From contig OY829659.1 of NCBI GenBank assembly GCA_963691815.1, positions 30,174,170 through 30,238,169 on the forward strand: a stretch of DNA of 64,000 nucleotides. Direction: 5' to 3'. Position numbers and translations under genes: made by a program. Each line of letters opens with the position of its first letter. The first letter of the stretch is position 1. Below are positions 40,201 to 54,800 of this stretch, one piece after another. The notes beneath the pieces were generated by a model. That model searched no databases. It saw only the letters and a list, made by a program, of their open reading frames with translations, and was not told the DNA's origin. Source of the DNA: Echiichthys vipera (taxonomy: Eukaryota > Chordata > Actinopteri > Perciformes > Trachinidae).

Positions 40201-43200
40201 ACAGATGAAAACACCACAAAATCGTGATAAAACAACTATAAACAGACGAAACACACCACAAAAACGTGATGAAACGACTAAAAACAAACACAAGACACCA
40301 CAAAAACGACTAAAAACAGATGAAAACACCACAAAAATGTGACAAATAGACTAAAAACAGATGAAAACAGCGCAAAAACATGATGAAACGCCTAAAAACA
40401 GATGAAAACACCACAAAAACAAGACAAAACAACTAAAAACAGACGCAAAACTCCAGAAAAACATGATGAAATTCCTAAAAACAGACGAAAACACCACAAA
40501 AACGTGATGAATCAACTAAAAACAGATGCAAAACTCAACAAAAACATGATGAAACGACTAAAAACAGATGAAAACACCACAAAAACGACTAAAAACAGAT
40601 GAAAACACCACAGAAACGTGATGAAACGCCTCAAAACAGATGAAAACACTAAAAAACATGACAAAAAACAACTAAAAACAGACGAAAACATCACAAAAAC
40701 GTGATGAAATTACTAAAAAAAGACGAAACACACAACAAAAACGTGATGAAACGACTAAAAACAGACGCAAGACACCATAAAAACGACTAAAAACAGATGA
40801 AAACACCACAGAAACGTGATGAAACGCCTCAAAACAGATGAAAACACTACAAACATGACAAAAAAACAACTAAAAAAGACGAAAACATCACAAAAAGGTG
40901 ATGAAATTCCTAAAAACAGACGAAAACACCACAAAAACGTGATGAACCAACTTAAAACAGATGAAAACACCCAGAAAATATGACAAAACGACTAAAAACA
41001 GACGAAAACACCACAAGAACATGACAAAACAACTAAAAACAGACGCAAAACTCCAGAAAAACATGATGAAATTCCTAAAAACAGACGAAAACACCACAAA
41101 AACGTGATGAATCAACTAAAAACAGATGCAAAACTCAACAAAAACATGATGAAACGACTAAAAACAGATGAAAACACCACAAAAACGACTAAAAACAGAT
41201 GAAAACACCACAGAAACATGATGAAACGCCTCAAAACAGATGAAAACACTAAAAAACATGACAAAAAACAACTAAAAACAGACGAAAACATCAGAAAAAC
41301 GTGATGAAATTACTAAAAACAGAAGAATACACAACAAAAACGTGATGAACCGACTTAAAACAGATGAAAACACCACAAAAATGTGACAAAACGACTAAAA
41401 ACAGACGAAAACACCACAAGAACATGACAAAACAACTAAAAACAGACGCAAAACCTTGGAAAAACATGATGAAATGACTAAAAACAGATGAAAACACCAC
41501 AAAAACGTGATAAAACAACTATAAACAGACGAAACACACCACAAAAACATGATGAAACGACTAAAAACAAACACAAGACACCACAAAAACGACTAAAAAC
41601 AGATGAAAACACCACAAAAATGTGACAAAAAGACTAAAAACAGATGAAAACAGCGCAAAAACATGATGAAACGCCTAAAAACAGATGAAAACACCACAAA
41701 AACATGACAAAACAACTAAAAACAGACAAAAACACCACAAAAACGTGATGAAACGACAAAAAAAACACGAAAACACCACAAATATGTGATGAAACGACTT
41801 AAAATTGACGCAAGACACCACTAAAACGTGACAAAATGACTAAAAACAGACAACACCACAAAAACATGACAAAACCACTAAAAACAGACGCAAAACTCCA
41901 CAAAAACATTATGAAACGACTTAAAACAGATGAAAACACCACAAAAACGTGATGAAAGAACAAAAAACGGATGAAAACACCACAAAAACATGACAAAACA
42001 ACTAAAAACGAATGAAAACACCTCGAAAAGGTGACAAAACAACTAAAAACACAAGAAAACACCAAAAATATGTGATGAAACGACTTGAAAATGACGCAAG
42101 ACAACACTAAAACGTGACAAAATGATTAAAAACAGACAACACCACAAAAACATGACAAAACCACTAAAAACAGACGCAAAACTCCACAAAAACATTATGA
42201 AACGACTTAAAACAGATGAAAACACCACAAAAACGTGATGAAAGAACTAAAAACAGACGAAAACACCACAAAAACATGAAAAAACAAATAAAAATGAATG
42301 AAAACACCTCGAAAAGGTGACAAAAACGACTAAAAACAGATGAAAACACCACAAAATTGTGAAAAAACGACTAAAAACAGATGAAAACACCACAAAAATA
42401 TGATAAAAAAAACAAAAACAGACGAAACACACCACAAAAACGTGATGAAACAACTGAAAACAGACGCAAGACACTACAAAAACGACTAAAAACAGATGAA
42501 AACACCACAGAAATGTGATGAAACGCCTCAAAACAGAGGAAAACACTAAAAAACATGACAAAAAATCAACTAAAAACAGACGAAAACATCACAAAAAGGT
42601 GATGAAATTCCTAAAAACAGACGAAAACACCACAAAAACGTGATGAACCGACTTAAAACAGATGAAAACACCCAGAAAATTTGACAAAACGACTAAAAAC
42701 AGACGAAAACACCACAAGAACATGACAAAACAACTAAAAACAGACGCAAAACTCCAGAAAAACATGATGAAATTCCTAAAAACAGACGAAAACACCACAA
42801 AAACGTGATGAATCAACTAAAAACAGATGCAAAACTCAACAAAAACATGATGAAACGACTAAAAACAGATGAAAACACCACAAAAACGACTAAAAACAGA
42901 TGAAAACACCACAGAAACGTGATGAAACGCCTCAAAACAGATGAAAACACTAAATAACATGACAAAAAACAACTAAAAACAGACGAAAACATCACAAAAA
43001 TGTGATGAAATTACTAAAAACAGACGAATACACCACAAAAACGTGATGAACCGACTTAAAACAGATGAAAACACCACAAAAACATGTCAAAACAGCTAAA
43101 AACAGACGAAAACACCACAAAAACGTGATGAAACGACAAAAAACACATGAAAACACCACAAATATGTGATTAAAAGACTTAAAATTGACGCAAGACACCA

Positions 43201-43789
43201 CTAAAACGTGACAAAATAATTAAAAACAGACAACACCAAAAAAACATGACAAAACGACTAAAAACAGAAGCAAAACTCCACAAAAACATCATGAAACGAC
43301 TTAAAACAGATGAAAACACCACAAAAACGTGATGAAACGACTAAAAACAGACACAAACACCACAAAAACATGACAAAACGACTAAAAACGGATGAAAACA
43401 CCACAAAAACATTACAAAACAACTAAAAACACAAGAAAACACCACAAATATGTGATGAAACGACTAAAAACAGACGCAAAACACCACAAAAACATGACAA
43501 AACGACTAAAAACGGATGAACACAATCGAAAAGGTGACAAAAACGACTAAAAACAGATGAAAACACCACAAAAACATGAAAAAACGACTAAAAGCAGAGA
43601 AAAACACCACAAAAATATGATAAAACAACTAAAAACAGACGAAACACACCACAAAAACGTGATGAAACGACTAAAAACAGACGCAAGACACCATAAAAAC
43701 GACTAAAAACTGATGAAAACACCACAAAACCGTGAGGAAACGACTAAAAACAGATGAAAACACCACAAAAACGTGATGAAACAACTAAA
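35150..43789 (+). repeat. Large-scale duplication, offset 5,270 bp
   Basis: About 35,150-38,560 (3.4 kb) aligns with 40,420-43,789. The offset is 5,270 bp up to about 38,150 and 5,229 bp after it, because the right copy lacks one whole 41-bp monomer near 43,420. Rare forms such as CACTAAATAACATGAC (near 37,678 and 42,948) and AAATTTGACAAAACG (near 37,407 and 42,677) are shared. Nested between the two copies is the separate 1,317-bp tandem duplication. Confidence 0.87.
38180..40813 (+). repeat. Tandem duplication, period 1,317 bp
   Basis: Copy one, about 38,180-39,496, is followed by copy two, about 39,497-40,813. Rare variants are shared: GCCTCTAAACAGAGG (near 38,628 and 39,945), CTGACGAAAACACC (near 38,802 and 40,119) and GTGACAAATAGAC (near 39,021 and 40,338). 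The right end of copy two continues into the right copy of the 5,270-bp duplication. Confidence 0.88.
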
Positions 43790-46700
43790 AACAGACGCAA
43801 GACACCACAAAAACAACTAAAAACAGATGAAAACACCACAGAAACGTGATGAAACGCCTCAAAACAGATGAAAACACTAAAAAACATGACAAAAAAACAA
43901 CTAAAAACGGACGAAAACATCACAAAAACGTGATGAAATTACTAAAAACAGACGAATACACCACAAAAACGTGATGAACCGACTTAAAACAGATGAAAAC
44001 ACCACAAAAATGTGACAAAACGACTAAAAACAGACGAAAACACCACAAGAACATGACAAAACAACTAAAAACAGACGCAAAACCTTAGAAAAACATGATG
44101 AAATGACTAAAAACAGATGAAAACACCACAAAATCGTGATAAAACAACTATAAACAGACGAAACACACCACAAAAACGTGATGAAACGACTAAAAACAAA
44201 CACAAGACACCACAAAAACGACTAAAAACAGATGAAAACACCACAAAAATGTGACAAAAAGACTAAAAACAGATGAAAACAGCGCAAAAACATGATGAAA
44301 CGCCTAAAAACAGATGAAAACACCACAAAAACAAGACAAAACAACTAAAAACAGACAAAAACACCACAAAAACGTGATGAAAGAACTAAAAACAGACGAA
44401 AACACCACAAAAACATTAAAAAACAAATAAAAACGAATGAAAACGCCTCGAAAAGGTGACAAAAACGACTAAAAACAGATGAAAACACCACAAAATTGTG
44501 AAAAAACGACTAAAAACAGATGAAAACACCACAAAAATATGATAAAAAAACCAAAAACAGACGAAACACACCACAAAAACGTGATGAAACAACTGAAAAC
44601 AGACGCAAGACACTACAAAAATGACTAAAAACAGATGAAAACACCACAGAAATGTGATGAAACGCCTCAAAACAGAGGAAAACACTAAAAAACATGACAA
44701 AAAATCAACTAAAAACAGACGAAAACATCACAAAAACGTGATGAAATGACTAAAAACAGATGAAAACACCACAAAAACATGACAAAACAACTAAAAACAG
44801 ACGAAAACACCACAAAAACGTGATGAAACGACAAAAAACACACGAAAACACCACAAATATGTGATGAAACGACTTAAAATTGACGCAAGACACCACTAAA
44901 ACGTGACAAAATGACTAAAAACAGACAACACCACAAAAACATGACAAAACCACTAAAAACAGACGCAAAACTCCACAAAAACATTATGAAACGACTTAAA
45001 ACAGATGAAAACACCACAAAAACGTGATGAAAGAACAAAAAACGGATGAAAACACCACAAAAACATGACAAAACAACTAAAAACGAATGAAAACACCTCG
45101 AAAAGGTGACAAAACAACTAAAAACACAAGAAAACACCAAAAATATGTGATGAAACGACTTGAAAATGACGCAAGACAACACTAAAACGTGACAAAATGA
45201 TTAAAAACAGACAACACCACAAAAACATGACAAAACGACTAAAAACAGACGCAAAACTCCACAAAAACATTATGAAACGACTAAAAACAGATGAAAACAC
45301 CACAAAAACGTGATGAAAGAACTAAAAACAGACGAAAACACCACAAAAACATGAAAAAACAAATAAAAATGAATGAAAACACCTCGAAAAGGTGACAAAA
45401 ACGACTAAAAACAGATGAAAACACCACAAAATTGTGAAAAAACGACTAAAAACAGATGAAAACACCACAAAAATATGATAAAAAAAACAAAAACAGACGA
45501 AACACACCACAAAAACGTGATGAAACAACTGAAAACAGACGCAAGACACTACAAAAACGACTAAAAACAGATGAAAACACCACAGAAATGTGATGAAACG
45601 CCTCAAAACAGAGGAAAACACTAAAAAACATGACAAAAAATCAACTAAAAACAGACGAAAACATCACAAAAAGGTGATGAAATTCCTAAAAACAGACGAA
45701 AACACCACAAAAACGTGATGAACCGACTTAAAACAGATGAAAACACCCAGAAAATATGACAAAACGACTAAAAACAGACGAAAACACCACAAGAACATGA
45801 CAAAACAACTAAAAACAGACGCAAAACTCCAGAAAAACATGATGAAATTCCTAAAAACAGACGAAAACACCACAAAAACGTGATGAATCAACTAAAAACA
45901 GATGCAAAACTCAACAAAAACATGATGAAACGACTAAAAACAGATGAAAACACCACAGAAACGTGATGAAACGCCTCAAAACAGATGAAAACACTAAAAA
46001 ACATGACAAAAAACAACTAAAAACAGACGAAAACATCACAAAAACGTGATGAAATTACTAAAAACAGACGAATACACCACAAAAACGTGATGAACCGACT
46101 TAAAACAGATGAAAACACCACAAAAACATGTCAAAACAGCTAAAAACAGACGAAAACACCACAAAAACGTGATGAAACGACAAAAAACACATGAAAACAA
46201 CACAAATATGTGATGAAACGACTTAAAATTGACGCAAGACACCACTAAAACGTGACAAAATAATTAAAAACAGACAACACCAAAAAAACATGACAAAACG
46301 ACTAAAAACAGAAGCAAAACTCCACAAAAACATCATGAAACGACTTAAAACAGATGAAAACAACACAAAAACGTGATGAAACGACTAAAAACAGACACAA
46401 ACACCACAAAAACATGACAAAACGACTAAAAACGGATGAAAACACCACAAAAACATGACAAAACAACTAAAAACAGATGAAAACACCACAAAAACATGAC
46501 AAAACAACTAAAAACACAAGAAAACACCACAAATATGTGATGAAACGACTTGAAAATGACGCAAGACAACACTAAAACGTGACAAAATGATTAAAAACAG
46601 ACAACACCACAAAAACATGACAAAACGACTAAAAACAGACGCAAAACACCACAAAAACATGACAAAACGACTAAAAACGGATGAACACAATCGAAAAGGT

Positions 46701-48005
46701 GACAAAAACGACTAAAAACAGATGAAAACACCACAAAAACATGAAAAAACGACTAAAAGCAGAGAAAAACACCACAAAAATATGATAAAACAACTAAAAA
46801 CAGACGAAACACACCACAAAAACGTGATGAAACGACTAAAAACAGACGCAAGACACCATAAAAACGACTAAAAACTGATGAAAACACCACAAAACCGTGA
46901 GGAAACGACTAAAAACAGATGAAAACACCACAAAAACGTGATGAAACAACTAAAAACAGACGCAAGACACCACAAAAATGACTAAAAACAGATGAAAACA
47001 CCAGAGAAACGTGATGAAACGCCTCAAAACAGATGAAAACACTAAAAAACATGACAAAAAAACAACTAAAAACAGACGAAAACATCACAAAAACGTGATG
47101 AAATTACTAAAAACAGACGAATACACCACAAAAACGTGATGAACCGACTTAAAACAGATGAAAACACCACAAAAATGTGACAAAACGACTAAAAACAGAC
47201 GAAAACACCACAAGAACATGACAAAACAACTAAAAACAGACGCAAAACCTTAGAAAAACATGATGAAATGACTAAAAACAGATGAAAACACCACAAAATC
47301 GTGATAAAACAACTATAAACAGACGAAACACACCACAAAAACGTGATGAAACGACTAAAAACAAACACAAGACACCACAAAAACGACTAAAAACAGATGA
47401 AAACACCACAAAAATGTGACAAAAAGACTAAAAACAGATGAAAACAGCGCAAAAACATGATGAAACGCCTAAAAACAGATGAAAACACCACAAAAACAAG
47501 ACAAAACAACTAAAAACAGACAAAAACACCACAAAAACGTGATGAAAGAACTAAAAACAGACGAAAACACCACAAAAACATTAAAAAACAAATAAAAACG
47601 AAGGAAAACACCTCGAAAAGGTGACAAAAACGACTAAAAACAGATGAAAACACCACAAAATTGTGAAAAAACGACTAAAAACAGATGAAAACACCACAAA
47701 AATATGATAAAAAAAACAAAAACAGACGAAACACACCACAAAAACGTGATGAAACATTTGAAAACAGACGCAAGACACTACAAAAATGACTAAAAACAGA
47801 TGAAAACACCACAGAAATGTGATGAAACGCCTCAAAACAGAGGAAAACACTAAAAAACATGACAAAAAATCAACTAAAAACAGACGAAAACATCACAAAA
47901 ACGTGATGAAATGACTAAAAACAGATGAAAACACCACAAAAACATGACAAAACAACTAAAAACAGACGAAAACACCACAAAAACGTGATGAAACGACAAA
48001 AAACA
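41800..48005 (+). repeat. Higher-order array, period ~3,075 and ~3,165 bp
   Basis: About 41,800-43,200 aligns with 44,875-46,245 at offset 3,075 bp (exactly 75 monomers), falling to 3,044 bp at the right end; the 31-bp change corresponds to a lost three-block piece near 45,950. About 43,460-44,840 aligns with 46,625-48,005 at offset 3,165 bp. The two offsets differ by indels in the middle, including GATGAAAACACCACAAAAACATG monomers present near 46,460-46,500 and missing near 43,420. Together they describe one ~3.1-kb unit repeated about twice. Confidence 0.83.
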
Positions 48006-48839
48006 CACGAAAACACCACAAATATGTGATGAAACGACTTAAAAATGACGCAAGACACCACTAAAACGTGACAAAATGATTAAAAACAGACAACACCAAA
48101 AAAACATGACAGAACCACTAAAAACAGAAGCAAAACTCCACAAAAACATTATGAAACGACTTAAAACAGATGAAAACACCACAAAAACGTGATGAAAAAA
48201 CTAAAAACAGACGGAAAGCTCAACAAAAACATGACAAAACGACTAAAAACTGACACAAAACTCCACAAAATCGTGATGAAACAACTAAAAACAGATGAAA
48301 ACACCACAAAAACTTGATAAAACAACTACAAAACAGACGAAACACACCACAAAAACATGAAAAAACAAATAAAAACAGATGAAAACACCTCGAAAAGGTG
48401 ACAAAAACGACTAAAAACAGATGAAAACACCACAAAAACTTGAAAAAACGACTAAAAACAGATGAAAACACCACAATAACGTGATGAAACGACTTAAAAC
48501 AGATGAAAACACCACAAAAACGTGATGAAACAACTAAAAACAGATGCAAGACACTACAAAAACGACTAAAAACGGATGAAAACACCACAAAACATGTCAA
48601 AACAGCTAAAAACAGACGAAAACACCACAAAAACGTGATGAAACGACAAAAAACACACGAAAACACCACAAATATGTGATGAAACGACTTAAAAATGACG
48701 CAAGACACCACTAAAACGTGACAAAATGATTAAAAACAGACAACACCACAAAAACATGACAAAACGACTAAAAACAGACGTAAAACTCCACAAAAACATT
48801 ATGAAACGACTTAAAACAGATGAAAACACCACAAAAACG
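48006..48839 (+). repeat. Satellite segment repeated at 28.5 kb and 56.3 kb
   Basis: 48,220-48,711 matches 28,551-29,042 (offset 19,669) and 56,334-56,825 (offset 8,114), including the GACGGAAAGCTCAAC and CACAATAACGTG forms. The 48.2 and 56.3 kb copies share GATGCAAGACACTAC and GACGTAAAACTCC variants absent from the 28 kb copy, so these two are closer to each other. No gene is visible. Confidence 0.85.
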
Positions 48840-51800
48840 TGATGAAACGACTAAAAACAGACGAAAACACCACAAAAACATGACAAAACGACTAAAAACG
48901 GATGAAAACACTACAAAAACATGACAAAACAACTAAAAACAGATGAAAACACCACAGAAACATGACAAAACAACTAAAAACACAAGAAAACACCACAAAT
49001 ATGTGATGAAACGACTTGAAAATGACGCAAGACAACACTAAAACGTGACAAAATGATTAAAAACAGACACCACAAAAACATGACAAAACGACTAAAAACA
49101 GACGAAAACACCACAAAAACATGACAAAACGACTTAAAGCGGATGAAAACACTCGAAAATGTGACAAAAACGACTAAAAACAGATGAAAACACCACAAAA
49201 ATGTGAAAAAACGACTTAAAAACAGAGAAAAACACCACAAAAATATGATAAAACAACTAAAAAAAGACGAAACACACAACAAAAACGTGATGAAACGACT
49301 AAAAACAGACGCAAGACACCATAAAAACAGATGAAAACACCACAGAAACGTGATGAAACGCCTCAAAACAGATGAAAACACTAAAAAACATGACAAAAAA
49401 CAACTAAAAACAGACGAAAACATCACAAAAACGTGATGAAATTACTAAAAACAGAAGAATACACAACAAAAACGTGATGAACCGACTTAAAACAGATGAA
49501 AACACCACAAAAATGTGACAAAACGACCAAAAACAGACGAAAACACCACAAGAACATGACAAAACAACTAAAAACAGACGCAAAACCTTGGAAAAACATG
49601 ATGAAATGACTAAAAACAGATGAAAACACCACAAAAACGTGATAAAACAACTATAAACAGACGAAACACACCACAAAAACATGATGAAACGACTAAAAAC
49701 AAACACAAGACACCACAAAAACGACTAAAAACAGATGAAAACACCACAAAAATGGGACAAAAAGACTAAAAACAGATGAAAACAGCGCAAAAACGTGATG
49801 AAAGAACAAAAAACGGATGAAAACACCACAAAAACATGACAAAACAACTAAAAACGAATGAAAACACCTCGAAAAGGTGACAAAACAACTAAAAACACAA
49901 GAAAACACCAAAAATATGTGATGAAACGACTTGAAAATGACGCAAGACAACACTAAAACGTGACAAAATGATTAAAAACAGACAACACCACAAAAACATG
50001 ACAAAACCACTAAAAACAGACGCAAAACTCCACAAAAACATTATGAAACGACTTAAAACAGATGAAAACACCACAAAAACGTGATGAAAGAACTAAAAAC
50101 AGACGAAAACACCACAAAAACATGAAAAAACAAATAAAAATGAATGAAAACACCTCGAAAAGGTGACAAAAACGACTAAAAACAGATGAAAACACCACAA
50201 AATTGTGAAAAAACGACTAAAAACAGATGAAAACACCACAAAAATATGATAAAAAAAACAAAAACAGACGAAACACACCACAAAAACGTGATGAAACAAC
50301 TGAAAACAGACGCAAGACACTACAAAAACGACTAAAAACAGATGAAAACACCACAGAAATGTGATGAAACGCCTCAAAACAGAGGAAAACACTAAAAAAC
50401 ATGACAAAAAATCAACTAAAAACAGACGAAAACATCACAAAAAGGTGATGAAATTCCTAAAAACAGACGAAAACACCACAAAAACGTGATGAACCGACTT
50501 AAAACAGATGAAAACACCCAGAAAATTTGACAAAACGACTAAAAACAGACGAAAACACCACAAGAACATGACAAAACAACTAAAAACAGACGCAAAACTC
50601 CAGAAAAACATGATGAAATTCCTAAAAACAGACGAAAACACCACAAAAACGTGATGAATCAACTAAAAACAGATGCAAAACTCAACAAAAACATGATGAA
50701 ACGACTAAAAACAGATGAAAACACCACAAAAACGACTAAAAACAGATGAAAACACCACAGAAACGTGATGAAACGCCTCAAAACAGATGAAAACACTAAA
50801 TAACATGACAAAAAACAACTAAAAACAGACGAAAACATCACAAAAACGTGATGAAATTACTAAAAACAGACGAATACACCACAAAAACGTGATGAACCGA
50901 CTTAAAACAGATGAAAACACCACAAAAACATGTCAAAACAGCTAAAAACAGACGAAAACACCACAAAAACGTGATGAAACGACAAAAAACACATGAAAAC
51001 ACCACAAATATGTGATGAAACGACTTAAAATTGACGCAAGACACCACTAAAACGTGACAAAATAATTAAAAACAGACAACACCAAAAAAACATGACAAAA
51101 CGACTAAAAACAGAAGCAAAACTCCACAAAAACATCATGAAACGACTTAAAACAGATGAAAACACCACAAAAACGTGATGAAACGACTAAAAACAGACAC
51201 AAACACCACAAAAACATGACAAAACGACTAAAAACGGATGAAAACACCACAAAAACATGACAAAACAACTAAAAACAGATGAAAACACCACAAAAACATG
51301 ACAAAACAACTAAAAACACAAGAAAACACCACAAATATGTGATGAAACGACTAAAAACAGACACAAACACCACAAAAACATGACAAAACGACTAAAAACG
51401 GATGAAAACACTACAAAAACATGACAAAACAACTAAAAACAGATGAAAACACCACAAAAACATGACAAAACAACTAAAAACACAAGAAAACACCACAAAT
51501 ATGTGATGAAACGACTTGAAAATGACGCAAGACAACACTAAAACGTGACAAAATGATTAAAAACAGACACCACAAAAACATGACAAAACGACTAAAAACA
51601 GACGAAAACACCACAAAAACATGACAAAACGACTTAAAGCGGATGAAAACACTCGAAAATGTGACAAAAACGACTAAAAACAGATGAAAACACCACAAAA
51701 ATGTGAAAAAACGACTTAAAAACAGAGAAAAACACCACAAAAATATGATAAAACAACTAAAAAAAGACGAAACACACAACAAAAACGTGATGAAACGACT

Positions 51801-54800
51801 AAAAACAGACGCAAGACACCATAAAAACAGATGAAAACACCACAGAAACGTGATGAAACGCCTCAAAACAGATGAAAACACTAAAAAACATGACAAAAAA
51901 CAACTAAAAACAGACGAAAACATCACAAAAACGTGATGAAATTACTAAAAACAGAAGAATACACAACAAAAACGTGATGAACCGACTTAAAACAGATGAA
52001 AACACCACAAAAATGTGACAAAACGACCAAAAACAGACGAAAACACCACAAGAACATGACAAAACAACTAAAAACAGACGCAAAACCTTGGAAAAACATG
52101 ATGAAATGACTAAAAACAGATGAAAACACCACAAAAACGTGATAAAACAACTATAAACAGACGAAACACACCACAAAAACATGATGAAACGACTAAAAAC
52201 AAACACAAGACACCACAAAAACGACTAAAAACAGATGAAAACACCACAAAAATGGGACAAAAAGACTAAAAACAGATGAAAACAGCGCAAAAACATGATG
52301 AAACGCCTAAAAACAGATGAAAACACCACAAAAACATGACAAAACAACTAAAAACAGACAAAAACACCACAAAAACGTGATGAAACGACAAAAAAAACAC
52401 GAAAACACCACAAATATGTGATGAAACGACTTAAAATTGACGCAAGACACCACTAAAACGTGACAAAATGACTAAAAACAGACAACACCACAAAAACATG
52501 ACAAAACCACTAAAAACAGACGCAAAACTCCACAAAAACATTATGAAACGACTTAAAACAGATGAAAACACCACAAAAACGTGATGAAAGAACAAAAAAC
52601 GGATGAAAACACCACAAAAACATGACAAAACAACTAAAAACGAATGAAAACACCTCGAAAAGGTGACAAAACAACTAAAAACACAAGAAAACACCAAAAA
52701 TATGTGATGAAACGACTTGAAAATGACGCAAGACAACACTAAAACGTGACAAAATGATTAAAAACAGACAACACCACAAAAACATGACAAAACCACTAAA
52801 AACAGACGCAAAACTCCACAAAAACATTATGAAACGACTTAAAACAGATGAAAACACCACAAAAACGTGATGAAAGAACTAAAAACAGACGAAAACACCA
52901 CAAAAACATGAAAAAACAAATAAAAATGAATGAAAACACCTCGAAAAGGTGACAAAAACGACTAAAAACAGATGAAAACACCACAAAATTGTGAAAAAAC
53001 GACTAAAAACAGATGAAAACACCACAAAAATATGATAAAAAAAACAAAAACAGACGAAACACACCACAAAAACGTGATGAAACAACTGAAAACAGACGCA
53101 AGACACTACAAAAACGACTAAAAACAGATGAAAACACCACAGAAATGTGATGAAACGCCTCAAAACAGAGGAAAACACTAAAAAACATGACAAAAAATCA
53201 ACTAAAAACAGACGAAAACATCACAAAAAGGTGATGAAATTCCTAAAAACAGACGAAAACACCACAAAAACGTGATGAACCGACTTAAAACAGATGAAAA
53301 CACCCAGAAAATTTGACAAAACGACTAAAAACAGACGAAAACACCACAAGAACATGACAAAACAACTAAAAACAGACGCAAAACTCCAGAAAAACATGAT
53401 GAAATTCCTAAAAACAGACGAAAACACCACAAAAACGTGATGAATCAACTAAAAACAGATGCAAAACTCAACAAAAACATGATGAAACGACTAAAAACAG
53501 ATGAAAACACCACAAAAACGACTAAAAATAGATGAAAACACCACAGAAACGTGATGAAACGCCTCAAAACAGATGAAAACACTAAATAACATGACAAAAA
53601 ACAACTAAAAACAGACGAAAACATCACAAAAACGTGATGAAATTACTAAAAACAGACGAATACACCACAAAAACGTGATGAACCGACTTAAAACAGATGA
53701 AAACACCACAAAAACATGTCAAAACAGCTAAAAACAGACGAAAACACCACAAAAACGTGATGAAACGACAAAAAACACATGAAAACACCACAAATATGTG
53801 ATGAAACGACTTAAAATTGACGCAAGACACCACTAAAACGTGACAAAATAATTAAAAACAGACAACACCAAAAAAACATGACAAAACGACTAAAAACAGA
53901 AGCAAAACTCCACAAAAACATCATGAAACGACTTAAAACAGATGAAAACACCACAAAAACGTGATGAAACGACTAAAAACAGACACAAACACCACAAAAA
54001 CATGACAAAACGACTAAAAACGGATGAAAACACCACAAAAACATGACAAAACAACTAAAAACAGATGAAAACACCACAAAAACATGACAAAACAACTAAA
54101 AACACAAGAAAACACCACAAATATGTGATGAAACGACTAAAAACAGACACAAACACCACAAAAACATGACAAAACGACTAAAAACGGATGAAAACACTAC
54201 AAAAACATGACAAAACAACTAAAAACAGATGAAAACACCACAAAAACATGACAAAACAACTAAAAACACAAGAAAACACCACAAATATGTGATGAAACGA
54301 CTTGAAAATGACGCAAGACAACACTAAAACGTGACAAAATGATTAAAAACAGACACCACAAAAACATGACAAAACGACTAAAAACAGACGAAAACACCAC
54401 AAAAACATGACAAAACGACTTAAAGCGGATGAAAACACTCGAAAATGTGACAAAAACGACTAAAAACAGATGAAAACACCACAAAAATGTGAAAAAACGA
54501 CTTAAAAACAGAGAAAAACACCACAAAAATATGATAAAACAACTAAAAAAAGACGAAACACACAACAAAAACGTGATGAAACGACTAAAAACAGACGCAA
54601 GACACCATAAAAACAGATGAAAACACCACAGAAACGTGATGAAACGCCTCAAAACAGATGAAAACACTAAAAAACATGACAAAAAACAACTAAAAACAGA
54701 CGAAAACATCACAAAAACGTGATGAAATTACTAAAAACAGAAGAATACACAACAAAAACGTGATGAACCGACTTAAAACAGATGAAAACACCACAAAAAT

